A DNA stretch of 64,000 nt from the NCBI RefSeq assembly GCF_003173595.1, contig NZ_QGNZ01000001.1, positions 1,054,001 to 1,118,000 of the forward strand, written 5' to 3'. The notes beneath the pieces were generated by a model, which saw nothing but the letters and a program-made list of their open reading frames with translations, was not told the origin of the DNA and did no database searches. Source of the DNA: Pedobacter yonginensis. Lineage in GTDB: Bacteria > Bacteroidota > Bacteroidia > Sphingobacteriales > Sphingobacteriaceae. The translations under genes were made by a program, and so were the position numbers. Positions 16,921-25,739 of the stretch are shown piece after piece (positions within the stretch are counted from its first letter, which is position 1; every line of letters begins with the position of its first letter).

Positions 16921-18771
16921 ATGAAGATTGTAATTGCAGAAAAGCCCTCTGTTGGTCGTGAACTTGCTAAAGTTTTTGGAGCGACTACCAGAAAAGATGG
17001 ATACATTGAAGGTAAAGGATATTCCTTTACTTGGGCTTTTGGGCATCTCTTACAATTGGCACCACCGCAAGATTATGGTTTTATTGGCTGGCGAAAACAG
17101 CATTTACCTATGCTGCCTCAAAAATTTAAGCTCGCCATTCGGAAAATAAAAACCAAAGATGGTTTTGTTGAAGACCCTGCCGTTAGAAAACAGCTGGACA
17201 CCATCAAAAAATTGTTTGATGAAGCATCTGAAATTATTGTCGCAACGGATGCTGGACGCGAGGGCGAACTGATTTTTAGATACATTTATTATTATTTGAA
17301 ATGCAAAAAGCCATTTAAACGCTTGTGGATTTCATCGCAAACGGATGAAGCCATTAAAGATGGTTTTAGAAATTTAAAACCTGGCACAGATTACGATACC
17401 CTTTTCAATTCCGCACACTGCCGATCAGAATCTGATTGGCTGGTGGGTATGAACGCTACCCAAGCCCTTAGTATTTCGGCAGGGAATAGAACTGTTCTTT
17501 CCCTAGGAAGGGTCCAAACGCCTACCCTTGCCATGATTTGTGCTCGTTTTTTGGAAATAAAAAATTTTGTACCACAAACGTACTATCAAATTAGCATTCA
17601 ACTGATTAAAGACGAGCAAACCTTTAAAGCCGTTTCCATTAGCAATTATAAGGATAAAGCAGAGGCCGAAAAACTTTTTGGATTAATTGAAGATGTACCA
17701 TCAGGCTTTGCAAACGGCGGAAATATAACGGCTGTAGAAGCAAAGCCAAGGAAAGAACCGCCACCTTTATTGCACGATTTAAGCAGCTTGCAACAAGAAG
17801 CCAATAAAAAGAAAGGATTTACAGCCGATCAAACCCTCAACATTTTACAAAATTTGTACGAAAGCAAATTGGTTTCCTATCCGCGTACAGGAAGCCGCTA
17901 CATTGGCGATGATGTTTTCGCTGGCGTACCCGATTTGATTTCAAAATTTACCGATCATCCCGATTTTGGAAAACAAGCTCAGTTTTTACAAACGGCAAAA
18001 CTGAATAAACGCAGTGTCAACGCGAAGAAAGTAACCGATCACCATGCCGTTCTACCCACAGGGGAAGCTGCCTATGGCCTAAGCAGTGATAAACAGGCCG
18101 TTTATGACATGGTTGTTGGACGAATGATTGAAGCTTTTCATCAGGAATGTTTAAAGGAAATTACAAAGATTACGATACAATCTGGCCTAACTTTTATTGC
18201 CAATGGAACGGTAATCCGCTCTGCGGGATGGCGCGCTGTTTTTAACGAAACAGAAGATGATAAAAAAGATGAAGACAATGCAGCCTTACCAAAAGTTGCG
18301 GTTGGTGAACAACTGCCAATAACAGAAAAGTCTTTACTAGAAAAGCAAACCAAGCCAAAACCCATGTACAACGAAGCCTCTTTGTTAAAGGCATTAGAAA
18401 CTTCGGGCAAGGAAATTGAAGATGAAGAACTTCGTTATGCCATGAAAGACAGTGGATTGGGTACCCCGGCAACGCGTGCCTCAATTATAGAAACGCTCAT
18501 TACCAGAGAATACATTACCAGAGAGAAACGCAATCTGGTGCCAACAACAAAGGGATTAGCCGTTTACGAGGTTGTAAAAGACAAACAAATTGCCCAAGCT
18601 GAACTTACAGGCCAGTGGGAAAAAAGACTAGAAGAAATTAGGTCAGGTGCTTCAGTTAAAGATTTTAAAGCCGAAATTATCGAATATACCAAAACAATCA
18701 CCCAAGAACTATTAGTTGCCGGCGCATCAATTTCTGGCAAACTCGAAGATCAAAAATTACAAAAAGTTTAG
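16921..18771 (+). CDS. topB: DNA topoisomerase III (type IA)
   Basis: Type IA topoisomerase that passes single strands to decatenate DNA and dissolve recombination intermediates. I place the start at the ATG of 'MKIVIAEKPSVGRELAKVFG' (616 residues), which is the normal Toprim N-terminus; a TTG at 16894 would add nine unrelated residues. 'IIVATDAGREGELIFRYIY' holds the Toprim acidic residues, and the catalytic Tyr is about residue 320 in 'LVSYPRTGSRYI'. The C-terminal 'YAMKDSGLGTPATRASIIETL' is typical of TopB. It has no zinc fingers. It converges on a response regulator, overlapping by 4 bases. Confidence 0.95.
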   Translation: MKIVIAEKPSVGRELAKVFGATTRKDGYIEGKGYSFTWAFGHLLQLAPPQDYGFIGWRKQHLPMLPQKFKLAIRKIKTKDGFVEDPAVRKQLDTIKKLFDEASEIIVATDAGREGELIFRYIYYYLKCKKPFKRLWISSQTDEAIKDGFRNLKPGTDYDTLFNSAHCRSESDWLVGMNATQALSISAGNRTVLSLGRVQTPTLAMICARFLEIKNFVPQTYYQISIQLIKDEQTFKAVSISNYKDKAEAEKLFGLIEDVPSGFANGGNITAVEAKPRKEPPPLLHDLSSLQQEANKKKGFTADQTLNILQNLYESKLVSYPRTGSRYIGDDVFAGVPDLISKFTDHPDFGKQAQFLQTAKLNKRSVNAKKVTDHHAVLPTGEAAYGLSSDKQAVYDMVVGRMIEAFHQECLKEITKITIQSGLTFIANGTVIRSAGWRAVFNETEDDKKDEDNAALPKVAVGEQLPITEKSLLEKQTKPKPMYNEASLLKALETSGKEIEDEELRYAMKDSGLGTPATRASIIETLITREYITREKRNLVPTTKGLAVYEVVKDKQIAQAELTGQWEKRLEEIRSGASVKDFKAEIIEYTKTITQELLVAGASISGKLEDQKLQKV

Positions 18772-19148
18772 CTCGCAAACAGCTGATCAACAAGTTCAGT
18801 GGTGGAAGCATTCATATTTTCGTCCTTTTGAATAAAACCAACAGCACCAGCCTCGTAGTAACTGTGGGCGAACAAAGCTTTGTCGTTTGAAGAAAACATG
18901 CACACTTTTAAATCGGGCTGCATGGCATGGATTTCTTGCACGGTCTTGGGGCTGCTATCGCCATCCGGCATGTTGATATCTAAGATCAATAGGTCAAAAG
19001 TTTCACCTTTTAGTAATTCAAAGGTTTCGGATAGACTGGATGTTTGTTTGATTTCTGGCGAAATGAGCAATTTGGTAAAAAAGCCCCTCATTACAATTCG
19101 CATCAACTCGCTATCATCAGCAATTAAAATTTTCAGATTTGTAGTCAT
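18768..19148 (-). CDS. Single-domain response regulator (receiver only)
   Basis: A 126-residue CheY-like receiver. The acidic pocket is 'IADDSE', the phospho-acceptor is Asp57 in 'LLILDINMPDG', 'CMFSSND' gives the Ser/Thr position and 'GAVGFIQKDEN' the conserved Lys. There is no output domain, so it would work by protein contact, for example as a phosphorelay shuttle. No kinase gene is adjacent. It overlaps the 3' end of topB on the other strand by 4 bases. Confidence 0.88.
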   Translation of the reverse strand: MTTNLKILIADDSELMRIVMRGFFTKLLISPEIKQTSSLSETFELLKGETFDLLILDINMPDGDSSPKTVQEIHAMQPDLKVCMFSSNDKALFAHSYYEAGAVGFIQKDENMNASTTELVDQLFAS

Positions 19149-19239
19149 TTGAGAGATTTTGATATAGGACGATTTTTTTCAAATTTAACAAAATTAATGA
19201 TTTCAACAGTATTCCAAAAAGTGATAAAGATCATTTTTT

Positions 19240-21153
19240 TTATAATTCCACAAATTCCCATGCACTGTGATATCCACCTAAATTTTCTGCATATTGAATA
19301 AAATTGGCATAAAATGCTGATTTCGATAAGGTTGAGCCATCTCCAACAACTACAAGTTTTTTCTTGGCCCTAGTCATGGCAACATTCATTCTTCTAGTAT
19401 CCGCCAGAAAACCAATTGAGCCCTCAGGATTGCTCCGTGTTAAACTGATGTAAACCACATCGCGCTCCTGCCCTTGAAAACTATCTATCGTATTTACCGA
19501 AATATAAGCCTGATAAGGAAATAGCTTTTCTTCCTCCTTTACCAAACGCTGTAAAATTTGAATTTGTTGCTTGTATGGTGAAATGATTGCAAATGTTGGA
19601 AAGCTATTCGTTAGTTTTTTTTGTGCTAAATCTTCCACAAGCTTAACTAAGTGTTTAATCAAGAAATTGGCTTCATCTGGATTGGTTGTACTCGTTCCAT
19701 CCAATTTCTCATCAAAACTACATCCCGCCGTATCAATAAAGCTTAATGCCTCATCTTCTGCAAAAAGTAAATGATGGGCAACCGAATCATGTGCGCTCAA
19801 TTGATCCTCATAAAATACCTGCGATGAGTATTTCATAATTTTTTCATTCATTCTATACTGCTCATTAAGCAATACCACAGCTTCTGGATGGAGGTGCACA
19901 GATTTCTCCAGCAAAGTTTTGCTTAGCCCATTTCTGGCGGCTTCGTTTGATTTTATAGTAGGTGATAATTGAAAATGATCACCTGCCAATACCACCTTTT
20001 GTGCTTTCAAAATAGGAATCCAACAGGCAGGTTCTAAAGCCTGGCCAGCCTCGTCGATGATAATGGTATTGTAAGTAAGGTTTCTTACCGTGTAATGATT
20101 TGCACCAACTAAAGTAGCAGTGATAATTTGTGCCTTGTTGAACAAATTATCCATAATGTATTGCTCCAACTGTTCTACTTCCTTGCCAATCTTATGTGCC
20201 TCATTAAAAAGGGCTTTGCGCTGATCTCTTTCCGCTTTACCGAAACTACGCTTATACTTATGAGCCATATTTTTATACTCATTGGCCTGCTTTTTTAAGG
20301 TTTTGATGTTCTTCATTTCGGCATGGTCTGCCATTTTATGATCAAGCGTAGCGGCCATTAAATGTTCAGAAACCCGAGCTGGATTTCCAACCCGAATAAC
20401 GTTTAAACCTTCTTTTGCAAGCTTTTCGGTCAATAAGTCAACCGCTGTATTGCTGGGTGCAACCACCAAAATCTTTTGGTCGCTGTGCTTTACCAACGAT
20501 TTAATGGCCTGTACAAGAGTGGTAGTTTTACCCGTTCCAGGCGGACCATGAACAATCGCTAAATGATCTGCGGAAACAATTTTATTTACCGCAAGTTGCT
20601 GCGATGCATTCAGGGCATTTGGGAGGATAAACTTTTCTTCCGATTGAAAAGATGGTTTATCCCCCTTGGTTAATATTTTGATGAGCTTATTTTCTGATGG
20701 TTGATCGGCGAGGTTGGTTGCTTGTTTCAGCGCCAATTGCATTTCATCATAACTGTTGTTATCAAATAGCAAATCAACGCCAAGCTTACCATCTCTTGCC
20801 CAGTCGGGCATTTCATCTATCCGAAGGCTAATCTTCATTTTATGGCCACCTACATGTGTAATCACGCCGTCTATACGATCAACCTTAGCATCGTGGTTAG
20901 AAAATAAAACAGCTGATGATCCAAATCTAAATTGATGTGAAAATTCGTGATGTGTGGTGCGCTCCAATTCAACGGTTAAATAATCGCCACGACCAATTTC
21001 AGTATTTCTGATTGCAATTGGGTACCAAGTTAAACCCAACGCACGCCTATCCGCAGCAGAAGTATTTTCGGTAAGTTTTAAATATGATTGTAAATCTTCT
21101 TCGCGTTCTACGTGAAGTAAGTCTTGAAGATTTTTGAAATATTCTTTAGGCAA
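19240..21153 (-). CDS. SF1 AAA DNA/RNA helicase of the UPF1/IGHMBP2 type
   Basis: A 637-residue superfamily 1 helicase. Motif I is 'IVHGPPGTGKTTTLVQAI', motif II 'TIIIDEAGQALEPACW', motif III 'VVLAGDHFQLSPTI', and the C-terminal 'VNTIDSFQGQERDVVYISLTRSN' and 'RRMNVAMTRAKKKLVVVGD' are motifs V and VI. The N-terminal 170 residues include a beta-barrel like the 1B/stalk region of IGHMBP2-like proteins, and there is a helical insertion rich in Lys/Glu ('MKNIKTLKKQANEYKNMAHK'). Likely a DNA repair or RNA helicase; substrate not known. It lies downstream of the HipA-like/DUF3037 pair on the same strand, 69 bases away. Confidence 0.9.
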   Translation of the reverse strand: MPKEYFKNLQDLLHVEREEDLQSYLKLTENTSAADRRALGLTWYPIAIRNTEIGRGDYLTVELERTTHHEFSHQFRFGSSAVLFSNHDAKVDRIDGVITHVGGHKMKISLRIDEMPDWARDGKLGVDLLFDNNSYDEMQLALKQATNLADQPSENKLIKILTKGDKPSFQSEEKFILPNALNASQQLAVNKIVSADHLAIVHGPPGTGKTTTLVQAIKSLVKHSDQKILVVAPSNTAVDLLTEKLAKEGLNVIRVGNPARVSEHLMAATLDHKMADHAEMKNIKTLKKQANEYKNMAHKYKRSFGKAERDQRKALFNEAHKIGKEVEQLEQYIMDNLFNKAQIITATLVGANHYTVRNLTYNTIIIDEAGQALEPACWIPILKAQKVVLAGDHFQLSPTIKSNEAARNGLSKTLLEKSVHLHPEAVVLLNEQYRMNEKIMKYSSQVFYEDQLSAHDSVAHHLLFAEDEALSFIDTAGCSFDEKLDGTSTTNPDEANFLIKHLVKLVEDLAQKKLTNSFPTFAIISPYKQQIQILQRLVKEEEKLFPYQAYISVNTIDSFQGQERDVVYISLTRSNPEGSIGFLADTRRMNVAMTRAKKKLVVVGDGSTLSKSAFYANFIQYAENLGGYHSAWEFVEL

Positions 21154-21222
21154 TTGAAATCAGTATAAAAGGGTTAAAAATGAGTAAAGCTAACCTTTAG
21201 GTAGCCAAGAAAATGAAAAAAA

Positions 21223-21606
21223 TCACAAAACCAAAGCCTCATGTAGTTTCATCAAGGTTTCATTTGGATCATCACAGAAACCAGGATGAACTTTTGAACA
21301 TTGTAAAACCGTACTTCTGGTTGCGGTAAGCCATCTGAAGCGGGATGGCTGATCGTATTTGCCTATTGGCCCAGAACCCTCTAATCCATTACTAATTTTC
21401 TCAAAAGCTTTCAGATTAGCGGTTATTTCATCCAAATCAATATCCTTTGAGAATGCAAGTAATTTGCTTTCATCTAAATAGAAAATGCTTTGGAGATATT
21501 TCTTTTTAGCGCAAAATAAAATAATACCCACGTTAAGAAATTCTTCGCGTTCTACCCTAGGCATCACCCGAATTACAGCATACTCAAATAAGAATTTCTC
21601 TTGCAT
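21223..21606 (-). CDS. DUF3037 family protein
   Basis: A 127-residue protein beginning MQEKFLFEYAVIRVMPRVER, with 'EREEFLNVGIILFCAKKKYL' close behind, the hallmark of DUF3037. Its start lies 23 bases inside the end of the HipA-like kinase gene, so translation of the two is coupled. The pairing of DUF3037 with a HipA-like kinase recurs in many bacteria and suggests a functional pair, but no activity is established for DUF3037. Cytosolic; no membrane segments. Confidence 0.85.
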   Translation of the reverse strand: MQEKFLFEYAVIRVMPRVEREEFLNVGIILFCAKKKYLQSIFYLDESKLLAFSKDIDLDEITANLKAFEKISNGLEGSGPIGKYDQPSRFRWLTATRSTVLQCSKVHPGFCDDPNETLMKLHEALVL

Positions 21607-22381
21607 GCTGTGCTTCCTTTAAAAATATATCAGAATGTGCCAATCGCGTTTCTAAAAAATACGCATAAGCATCACGATGTTCTTCTTTGCTTTCGAAATT
21701 TGTTTCCTCTTCAAGCCACACATCTGGAATCAAATCAACAACAGCACGAATGTTTTCGGTATTCAAAATGGCTTTAAACTCCCTATCAACCAATTCCAAT
21801 TCGGATGCCCAAGGCAGCAGAACATGATCTTTGACTAAAACAAAGGGTTTTTCTGCTTGCACTTTCCAATTTTGCCAAGAATGGTGAAAGTATAAGGCAG
21901 CACCATGATCGATTAACCACAACTCTTTATGCCATAGCAACATATTTGTATTTCGGCATGTTCGGTCCATATTGGTTAAAAAACAATCTAACCACACAAT
22001 TTGGGATGCCAATTTCGAAGCCACCACAGTAACAGTGGGATCGAATGTAATTGCGCCAGAAAGGTAATGCAAGGCCAAATTTAAACCCACACTAGCCTTT
22101 AATAAATCCTGAATTTCTTCATCAGGTTCAGTTCTGCCGAAAGCTTCATCTAAGTGAGCAAAAACCAATTCAGGCACTTTGAAACCTAAAATTCTGGCAA
22201 TTTCGCCACCAATCAACTCAGCAATTAACGCTCTAGGCCCCTGCCCCGCTCCACGAAATTTTAAAACGTATAAAAAACCATCGTCGGCTTCGGCAATTGC
22301 GGGCATAGAGCCACCCTCTCGCAAAGGAGTAACATAGCGGGTAACATTAACCGTTCGTAAACTTAATTCGAAATTATTCAT
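21584..22381 (-). CDS. HipA-like (HipA_2) kinase-fold protein
   Basis: A 265-residue kinase-fold protein related to, but shorter than, the HipA persistence kinase. 'GGSMPAIAEADDGFLYVLKF' carries the glycine-rich strand and ATP-binding Lys; 'DCFLTNMDRTCRNTNMLL' is the catalytic loop (D-x4-N) and 'LWLIDHGAALYF' the metal-binding Asp. All core residues are present, so it should bind ATP. It is followed, with 23 bases overlap, by DUF3037. No HipB-like DNA-binding antitoxin is next to it, so a classical toxin-antitoxin role is not supported. Confidence 0.85.
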   Translation of the reverse strand: MNNFELSLRTVNVTRYVTPLREGGSMPAIAEADDGFLYVLKFRGAGQGPRALIAELIGGEIARILGFKVPELVFAHLDEAFGRTEPDEEIQDLLKASVGLNLALHYLSGAITFDPTVTVVASKLASQIVWLDCFLTNMDRTCRNTNMLLWHKELWLIDHGAALYFHHSWQNWKVQAEKPFVLVKDHVLLPWASELELVDREFKAILNTENIRAVVDLIPDVWLEEETNFESKEEHRDAYAYFLETRLAHSDIFLKEAQHAREILI

Positions 22382-22483
22382 AAAGGTGAGCGGATGGATT
22401 TAAGAAAAAACCTCCAACATGCTGCAAATTTAAAAAGAAATACCTGAATAATCGGATCAAAGAATTTTGAATGAGCACTGATG

Positions 22484-22672
22484 TTAGTCGTGTCCCAGAT
22501 AGGCAATTCCAGCAGGGGTTATGGCTGATGCCCATTGTATGGAATCGCGATTTATGGTGATTAAACCCATCGTTTCAAGTTCTTCATACGCATCATCCAT
22601 TCCGCCTAAAACCGAAGAACTTACTTGTTGATTGATGACCTCAAGTAGAGATCTAATTTCTGTTCTTTCCAT
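22484..22672 (-). CDS. Small hypothetical protein, possibly a winged-helix fragment
   Basis: A 62-residue protein starting MERTEIRSLLEVINQQVSSS and ending 'ITPAGIAYLGHD'. The pattern of helices followed by 'YEELETMGLITI...IQWASAITPAGIAYL' resembles the last helix and wing of winged-helix regulators, where 'aLT.aG..yL' is frequent. It is not long enough for dimerisation. It stands 102 bases upstream of the HipA-like gene on the same strand and could be its leader gene. I do not recognise the family. Confidence 0.5.
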   Translation of the reverse strand: MERTEIRSLLEVINQQVSSSVLGGMDDAYEELETMGLITINRDSIQWASAITPAGIAYLGHD

Positions 22673-22782
22673 AATAGTTTATTGGTAAACATAAATGTAA
22701 ACAAAATGTTTATGGCTTAAGCAAAACATTATTTACAAATTGAGGTTGTCTAAACAATCCCTCTTAACATTTTTTCATCCTC

Positions 22783-23166
22783 ATGGAATCACACATTTAC
22801 AACCTATTTATTCTCGCACTTCCTGTGGCCTGCATCGCATGGACGGTTACCAAGGAAGAAATTTTTAGAGAAGCAAGAGAATTTTGCGTGGGTAAATCAA
22901 AAGACTGCAATAAACTCATTAAGCGCAAGTTCTTTTATGTTTTTACCTGCGAATACTGTTTTAGTCATTATGTTACTCTAATCATCCTGCTGATTACTAA
23001 ATATACACTACTTTATGATGATTGGAGAGGCTACATCGTTGCGGGCTTTTCAATCGTATGGATGGCAAATGTTTACATGAGTTTGTACAACATCATCCGT
23101 ATCGACTTAAAGAAAGAAAAAATACGGGTGGCCAAAGAAGAATCAGAGTTAAAGAACGAATCCTGA
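22783..23166 (+). CDS. Membrane protein, function unknown
   Basis: A 127-residue protein with three likely membrane segments: residues 5-22 ('YNLFILALPVACIAWTV'), about 60-76 ('VTLIILLITKYTLLY') and 84-103 ('YIVAGFSIVWMANVYMSLYN'). A 'CEYCFSHYV' motif precedes the second, reminiscent of the Cys-x2-Cys found in small membrane proteins of the DUF1360 type. The C-terminus is charged and cytosolic. It heads a likely operon with the KTSC and glycosylase genes, 22 bases ahead of the first. Confidence 0.6.
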   Translation: MESHIYNLFILALPVACIAWTVTKEEIFREAREFCVGKSKDCNKLIKRKFFYVFTCEYCFSHYVTLIILLITKYTLLYDDWRGYIVAGFSIVWMANVYMSLYNIIRIDLKKEKIRVAKEESELKNES

Positions 23167-23188
23167 GCATTACATCACTTTAGCAAAT

Positions 23189-23392
23189 ATGCCATCATCC
23201 GTAATTAGTCATTTCAGTTATGATGCAACTTCCAAATCATTAACCATAACCTTTGTTACCGGAATGGTTTATCAGTATAAAAATGTACCGTTAAAAACCT
23301 TTGAAATGCTCAAGTCTTCCGTATCGAAAGGGAGATATTTCAACCATTTCATTAAAAAGAATTTCAAATTTAAAAAAGTAAAAACCGCTTAA
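23189..23392 (+). CDS. KTSC domain protein
   Basis: A 67-residue protein consisting of one KTSC domain ('SSVISHFSYDATSKSLTITF', 'GMVYQYKNVPLKTFEMLKSS', 'GRYFNHFIKKNFKF'). KTSC domains are small beta folds found alone or at the end of lysyl-tRNA synthetases and are thought to bind nucleic acid, although this is not demonstrated for solitary ones. It is one base from the glycosylase gene, whose ATG immediately follows its stop, so the two are an operon. Confidence 0.85.
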   Translation: MPSSVISHFSYDATSKSLTITFVTGMVYQYKNVPLKTFEMLKSSVSKGRYFNHFIKKNFKFKKVKTA

Positions 23393-23393
23393 C

Positions 23394-24131
23394 ATGCCAG
23401 AGGGACCATCCATTGTAATTTTAAAAGAACTGATCGATGATCTTCCTCTGCATAAGCCTGAAATTATTGAGGTTTCTGGAAATGTAAAAACCATTGCTAA
23501 AGACAGACTTCTGCACCAAAAAGTGCAGGAATTTAGAACTTTAGGTAAGCATTTTTTAATTTGTTTTAATGATTTTACCATTCAAATCCACTTGATGCTT
23601 TTTGGCACCTACCTCATTAATGACACCAAGAAAACACCCTTAAAACTCGGCTTAACTTTTAAAAAAGATCAAATTAACTTCTACACCTGCAAAGTTGATT
23701 TATTGGAAGGCAATGCCAAGGATTTATATGATTGGTCGATAGATATTATGTCTGATCAATGGGATGATAAACAGGCCATCAAAACCTTGAAAGAAAATCC
23801 AGAATCCCACATTTGCGATATACTTTTAGATCAACACATTTTTGCAGGTGTAGGCAACATCATCAAAAATGAAGCACTATACCGTGCAAAAATTCATCCT
23901 CTAAGTAAAATTAAAGATTTACCCCTTGCAAAAATCAAATTGCTCATCAAAGCGGTTGTCGCCTACAGTTTCGATTTTCTAAAGTGGAGAAAGGAAGGAA
24001 CTTTAATCAAACACTGGGAAGTATATAATCAGAAAACCTGTCCAAAAGGGCATCCCATAGAAAAGAAAGAATTAGGGAAAACCCACAGACAAACCTACTA
24101 CTGTTCAAATTGTCAGAAAAAATATAGTTAA
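23394..24131 (+). CDS. Fpg/Nei family DNA glycosylase (endonuclease VIII-like)
   Basis: Base-excision repair glycosylase/AP lyase of 245 residues. It begins MPEGPSIVILKELIDDL, where Pro2 is the Schiff-base nucleophile after Met removal and Glu3 the partner acid. The helix-two-turn-helix is 'QHIFAGVGNIIKNEALYRAK', and the C-terminus has a zinc finger 'CPKGHPIEKKELGKTHRQTY' then 'CSNCQ'. The 'PEGPS' start is nearer to Nei than to MutM. It closes the three-gene unit starting at 22783. Confidence 0.92.
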   Translation: MPEGPSIVILKELIDDLPLHKPEIIEVSGNVKTIAKDRLLHQKVQEFRTLGKHFLICFNDFTIQIHLMLFGTYLINDTKKTPLKLGLTFKKDQINFYTCKVDLLEGNAKDLYDWSIDIMSDQWDDKQAIKTLKENPESHICDILLDQHIFAGVGNIIKNEALYRAKIHPLSKIKDLPLAKIKLLIKAVVAYSFDFLKWRKEGTLIKHWEVYNQKTCPKGHPIEKKELGKTHRQTYYCSNCQKKYS

Positions 24132-24268
24132 ACATCTATTTTAATGATAGTCAAACAATTAAATAAAGAAAAGTGAAAAGTTTTAATCAGCCTTCAAGTT
24201 TTTTATCATACTATTATAATATAAACGTAACAGAATTGTTAATCACTAGCCGAGTATGGAAAAAAGCC

Positions 24269-24276
24269 TATATTTG
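24269..24276 (+). promoter_or_regulatory. Orphan -7 promoter box
   Basis: TATATTTG matches TAnnTTTG exactly but has no protein gene downstream on this strand for more than 2.7 kb. It is followed within 25 bases by a strong terminator hairpin. The best TTG upstream (24236-24238) is spaced 30 bases away, which is too far, so the -33 element is weak. Confidence 0.45.
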
Positions 24277-24281
24277 TCCTC

Positions 24282-24338
24282 GAGAGCGTTAATTTAGATA
24301 CGGGTATATGGCTTAGGCTGTATGCCCGTTTTTATTTT
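24282..24338 (+). ncRNA. Candidate small RNA of about 55 nt
   Basis: After the -7 box at 24269-24276 comes an 18-base single-stranded stretch and then a hairpin at 24300-24329: ACGGGTATATGGC pairs with GCTGTATGCCCGT over 13 pairs (three of them G-U) around a TTAG loop. It is followed by TTTTTATTTT, a classical intrinsic terminator in the + direction. No + strand gene lies between promoter and terminator. The 3' part overlaps the end of idi on the opposite strand, so it could also act as an antisense RNA to the idi 3' end. Read on the other strand the hairpin has no U-tract. Confidence 0.4.
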
Positions 24339-24856
24339 GAGTCCATTTCGGTACGAAGAATCACCTTGTCTAAACAGATTTTAAGCCAAGGTGTGTACAT
24401 TTCAGGATGAGAATCAATATCTAATTTTAAAGAAGCTAGATTGACATACCGATAGCTTTCTACCTCATCCTTATTAATTACAGGAAGATCATCAGATATA
24501 CCAAAGAATACATGATCGAATTCATGCTCAATCAAGCCACTTTCAAAATGTGCTTTATAGATAAAGTTGAATCCATATTCTAAATTGCAACGCATCCCCA
24601 TTTCTTCGAAAAGTCTGCGATTTGCGGCATCCATATTACTTTCTCCTACGCGTTGGTGACTACAGCAGGTATTTGTCCACAAACCACCAGAGTGGTACTT
24701 ATCTAATGCACGTTGTTGAAGAAGCAATTCATTATTAAAATTGAAGATGAAAATAGAAAAAGCTCTGTGAAGCTCGCCCTTAACATGAGCCTCCATTTTT
24801 TCCATATGCCCAATGGGCAGATCATTTTGATCAACTAATATAACTTGTTCGGTCAT
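24332..24856 (-). CDS. idi: Isopentenyl-diphosphate delta-isomerase, type I
   Basis: Metal-dependent isomerase interconverting isopentenyl and dimethylallyl diphosphate. The 174 residues contain the Nudix-like core with the catalytic Cys in 'GLWTNTCCSHQRVGESNMDA', the Glu motif 'RLFEEMGMRCNLEYGFNFIY' and 'EHEFDHVFFG'. It begins MTEQVILVDQNDLPIG. It is the last gene of a run with crtB and the MerR regulator, 16 bases after crtB, which places it in carotenoid supply rather than essential isoprenoid synthesis (the MEP pathway already yields both isomers). Confidence 0.95.
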   Translation of the reverse strand: MTEQVILVDQNDLPIGHMEKMEAHVKGELHRAFSIFIFNFNNELLLQQRALDKYHSGGLWTNTCCSHQRVGESNMDAANRRLFEEMGMRCNLEYGFNFIYKAHFESGLIEHEFDHVFFGISDDLPVINKDEVESYRYVNLASLKLDIDSHPEMYTPWLKICLDKVILRTEMDSK

Positions 24857-24872
24857 TGAGCGGAATTAGTCC

Positions 24873-25739
24873 TTAAATCACGTTGAGTTTATGGCGAATA
24901 ACAGAATCAAACATTAAACCAATTTTGTGGTGGTTCGGGATTCGGATTCTCTCTGTCATTATCCGTTCTGCGCTTAAGCCTTTAATTTTGTTAAACAGCT
25001 TTTTGTAGTAAACATAAGCTAAGTAAACGCCATTTCTTGAGTGTAATGGTAACATTTTTATGCCAACAAGTGCATCGTTAAATTCGGCTTCAATTTCCTC
25101 CTCAATTTGTTTCTTTTGGTTATCACAGAATACCGCTAAATCTACATTCGGGAAGTAACTTCTTTTCAATGCCTGATGATCGGCCTTTACATCCCTTAAA
25201 AAATTAACTTTTTGAAAAGCTGAACCCAGCTTCATTGCGTAAGGTTTTAAACGTTGATATTCCTGCTCATCCCCTTTTGTAAAAACCTTTAAACACATTA
25301 AACCCACCACCTCTGCCGAACCCAGCACGTACGCATCATACAGCGCTGGTGTGTAAACCTGCTCACTCAAATCCATTTCCATGCTTCTCAAAAAAAGCGT
25401 AATCAACTCATGGTCAATTTGATATTGGTTAATTATCTTTTGAAAAGCATTTAATACAGGGTTTAAGCTTATGCCCATTTCTATCGCCTCAAAAGTATCT
25501 TCCTTAAATTTTTGCAATAAATATTTTTTATCGAATTGATGGAAACTATCAACAATTTCATCGGCTAGGCGAACGAAACCATAAATTGAATATATGGGTT
25601 GTCTAATCTCCTTGCCTAAAAAATAAATGCCAAGCGAAAAGCTTGTGCTGTACCTTTTCGTGGTGAGCTTACTGCATTCTGCGGATAATTGATCAAACAG
25701 TTCTTTCATGGGGTAAATGGGTTGGGATGGCATTTTCAA
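24873..25739 (-). CDS. crtB: Phytoene synthase
   Basis: Condenses two geranylgeranyl diphosphates to phytoene, the first committed carotenoid step. The two aspartate-rich motifs are 'RLADEIVDSFHQF' and 'NFLRDVKADHQALKRSYFPN'; both have the Asp residues needed for Mg-diphosphate binding. From 25739 the protein would have 288 residues and overlap the regulator gene by 47 bases; the ATG at 25709 (MKELFDQLSAECSKL) removes ten residues that do not look conserved and may be the true start. Phytoene desaturase, cyclase and hydroxylase genes are not next to it, so the pathway must continue elsewhere. Confidence 0.92.
   Translation of the reverse strand: MKMPSQPIYPMKELFDQLSAECSKLTTKRYSTSFSLGIYFLGKEIRQPIYSIYGFVRLADEIVDSFHQFDKKYLLQKFKEDTFEAIEMGISLNPVLNAFQKIINQYQIDHELITLFLRSMEMDLSEQVYTPALYDAYVLGSAEVVGLMCLKVFTKGDEQEYQRLKPYAMKLGSAFQKVNFLRDVKADHQALKRSYFPNVDLAVFCDNQKKQIEEEIEAEFNDALVGIKMLPLHSRNGVYLAYVYYKKLFNKIKGLSAERIMTERIRIPNHHKIGLMFDSVIRHKLNVI

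Noticed and set aside
24132-24268. Terminator hairpin as the end of the Fpg/Nei operon
   Set aside because: Possible but the hairpin lies about 170 bases beyond the stop and a promoter box intervenes; I favour a separate short transcript.
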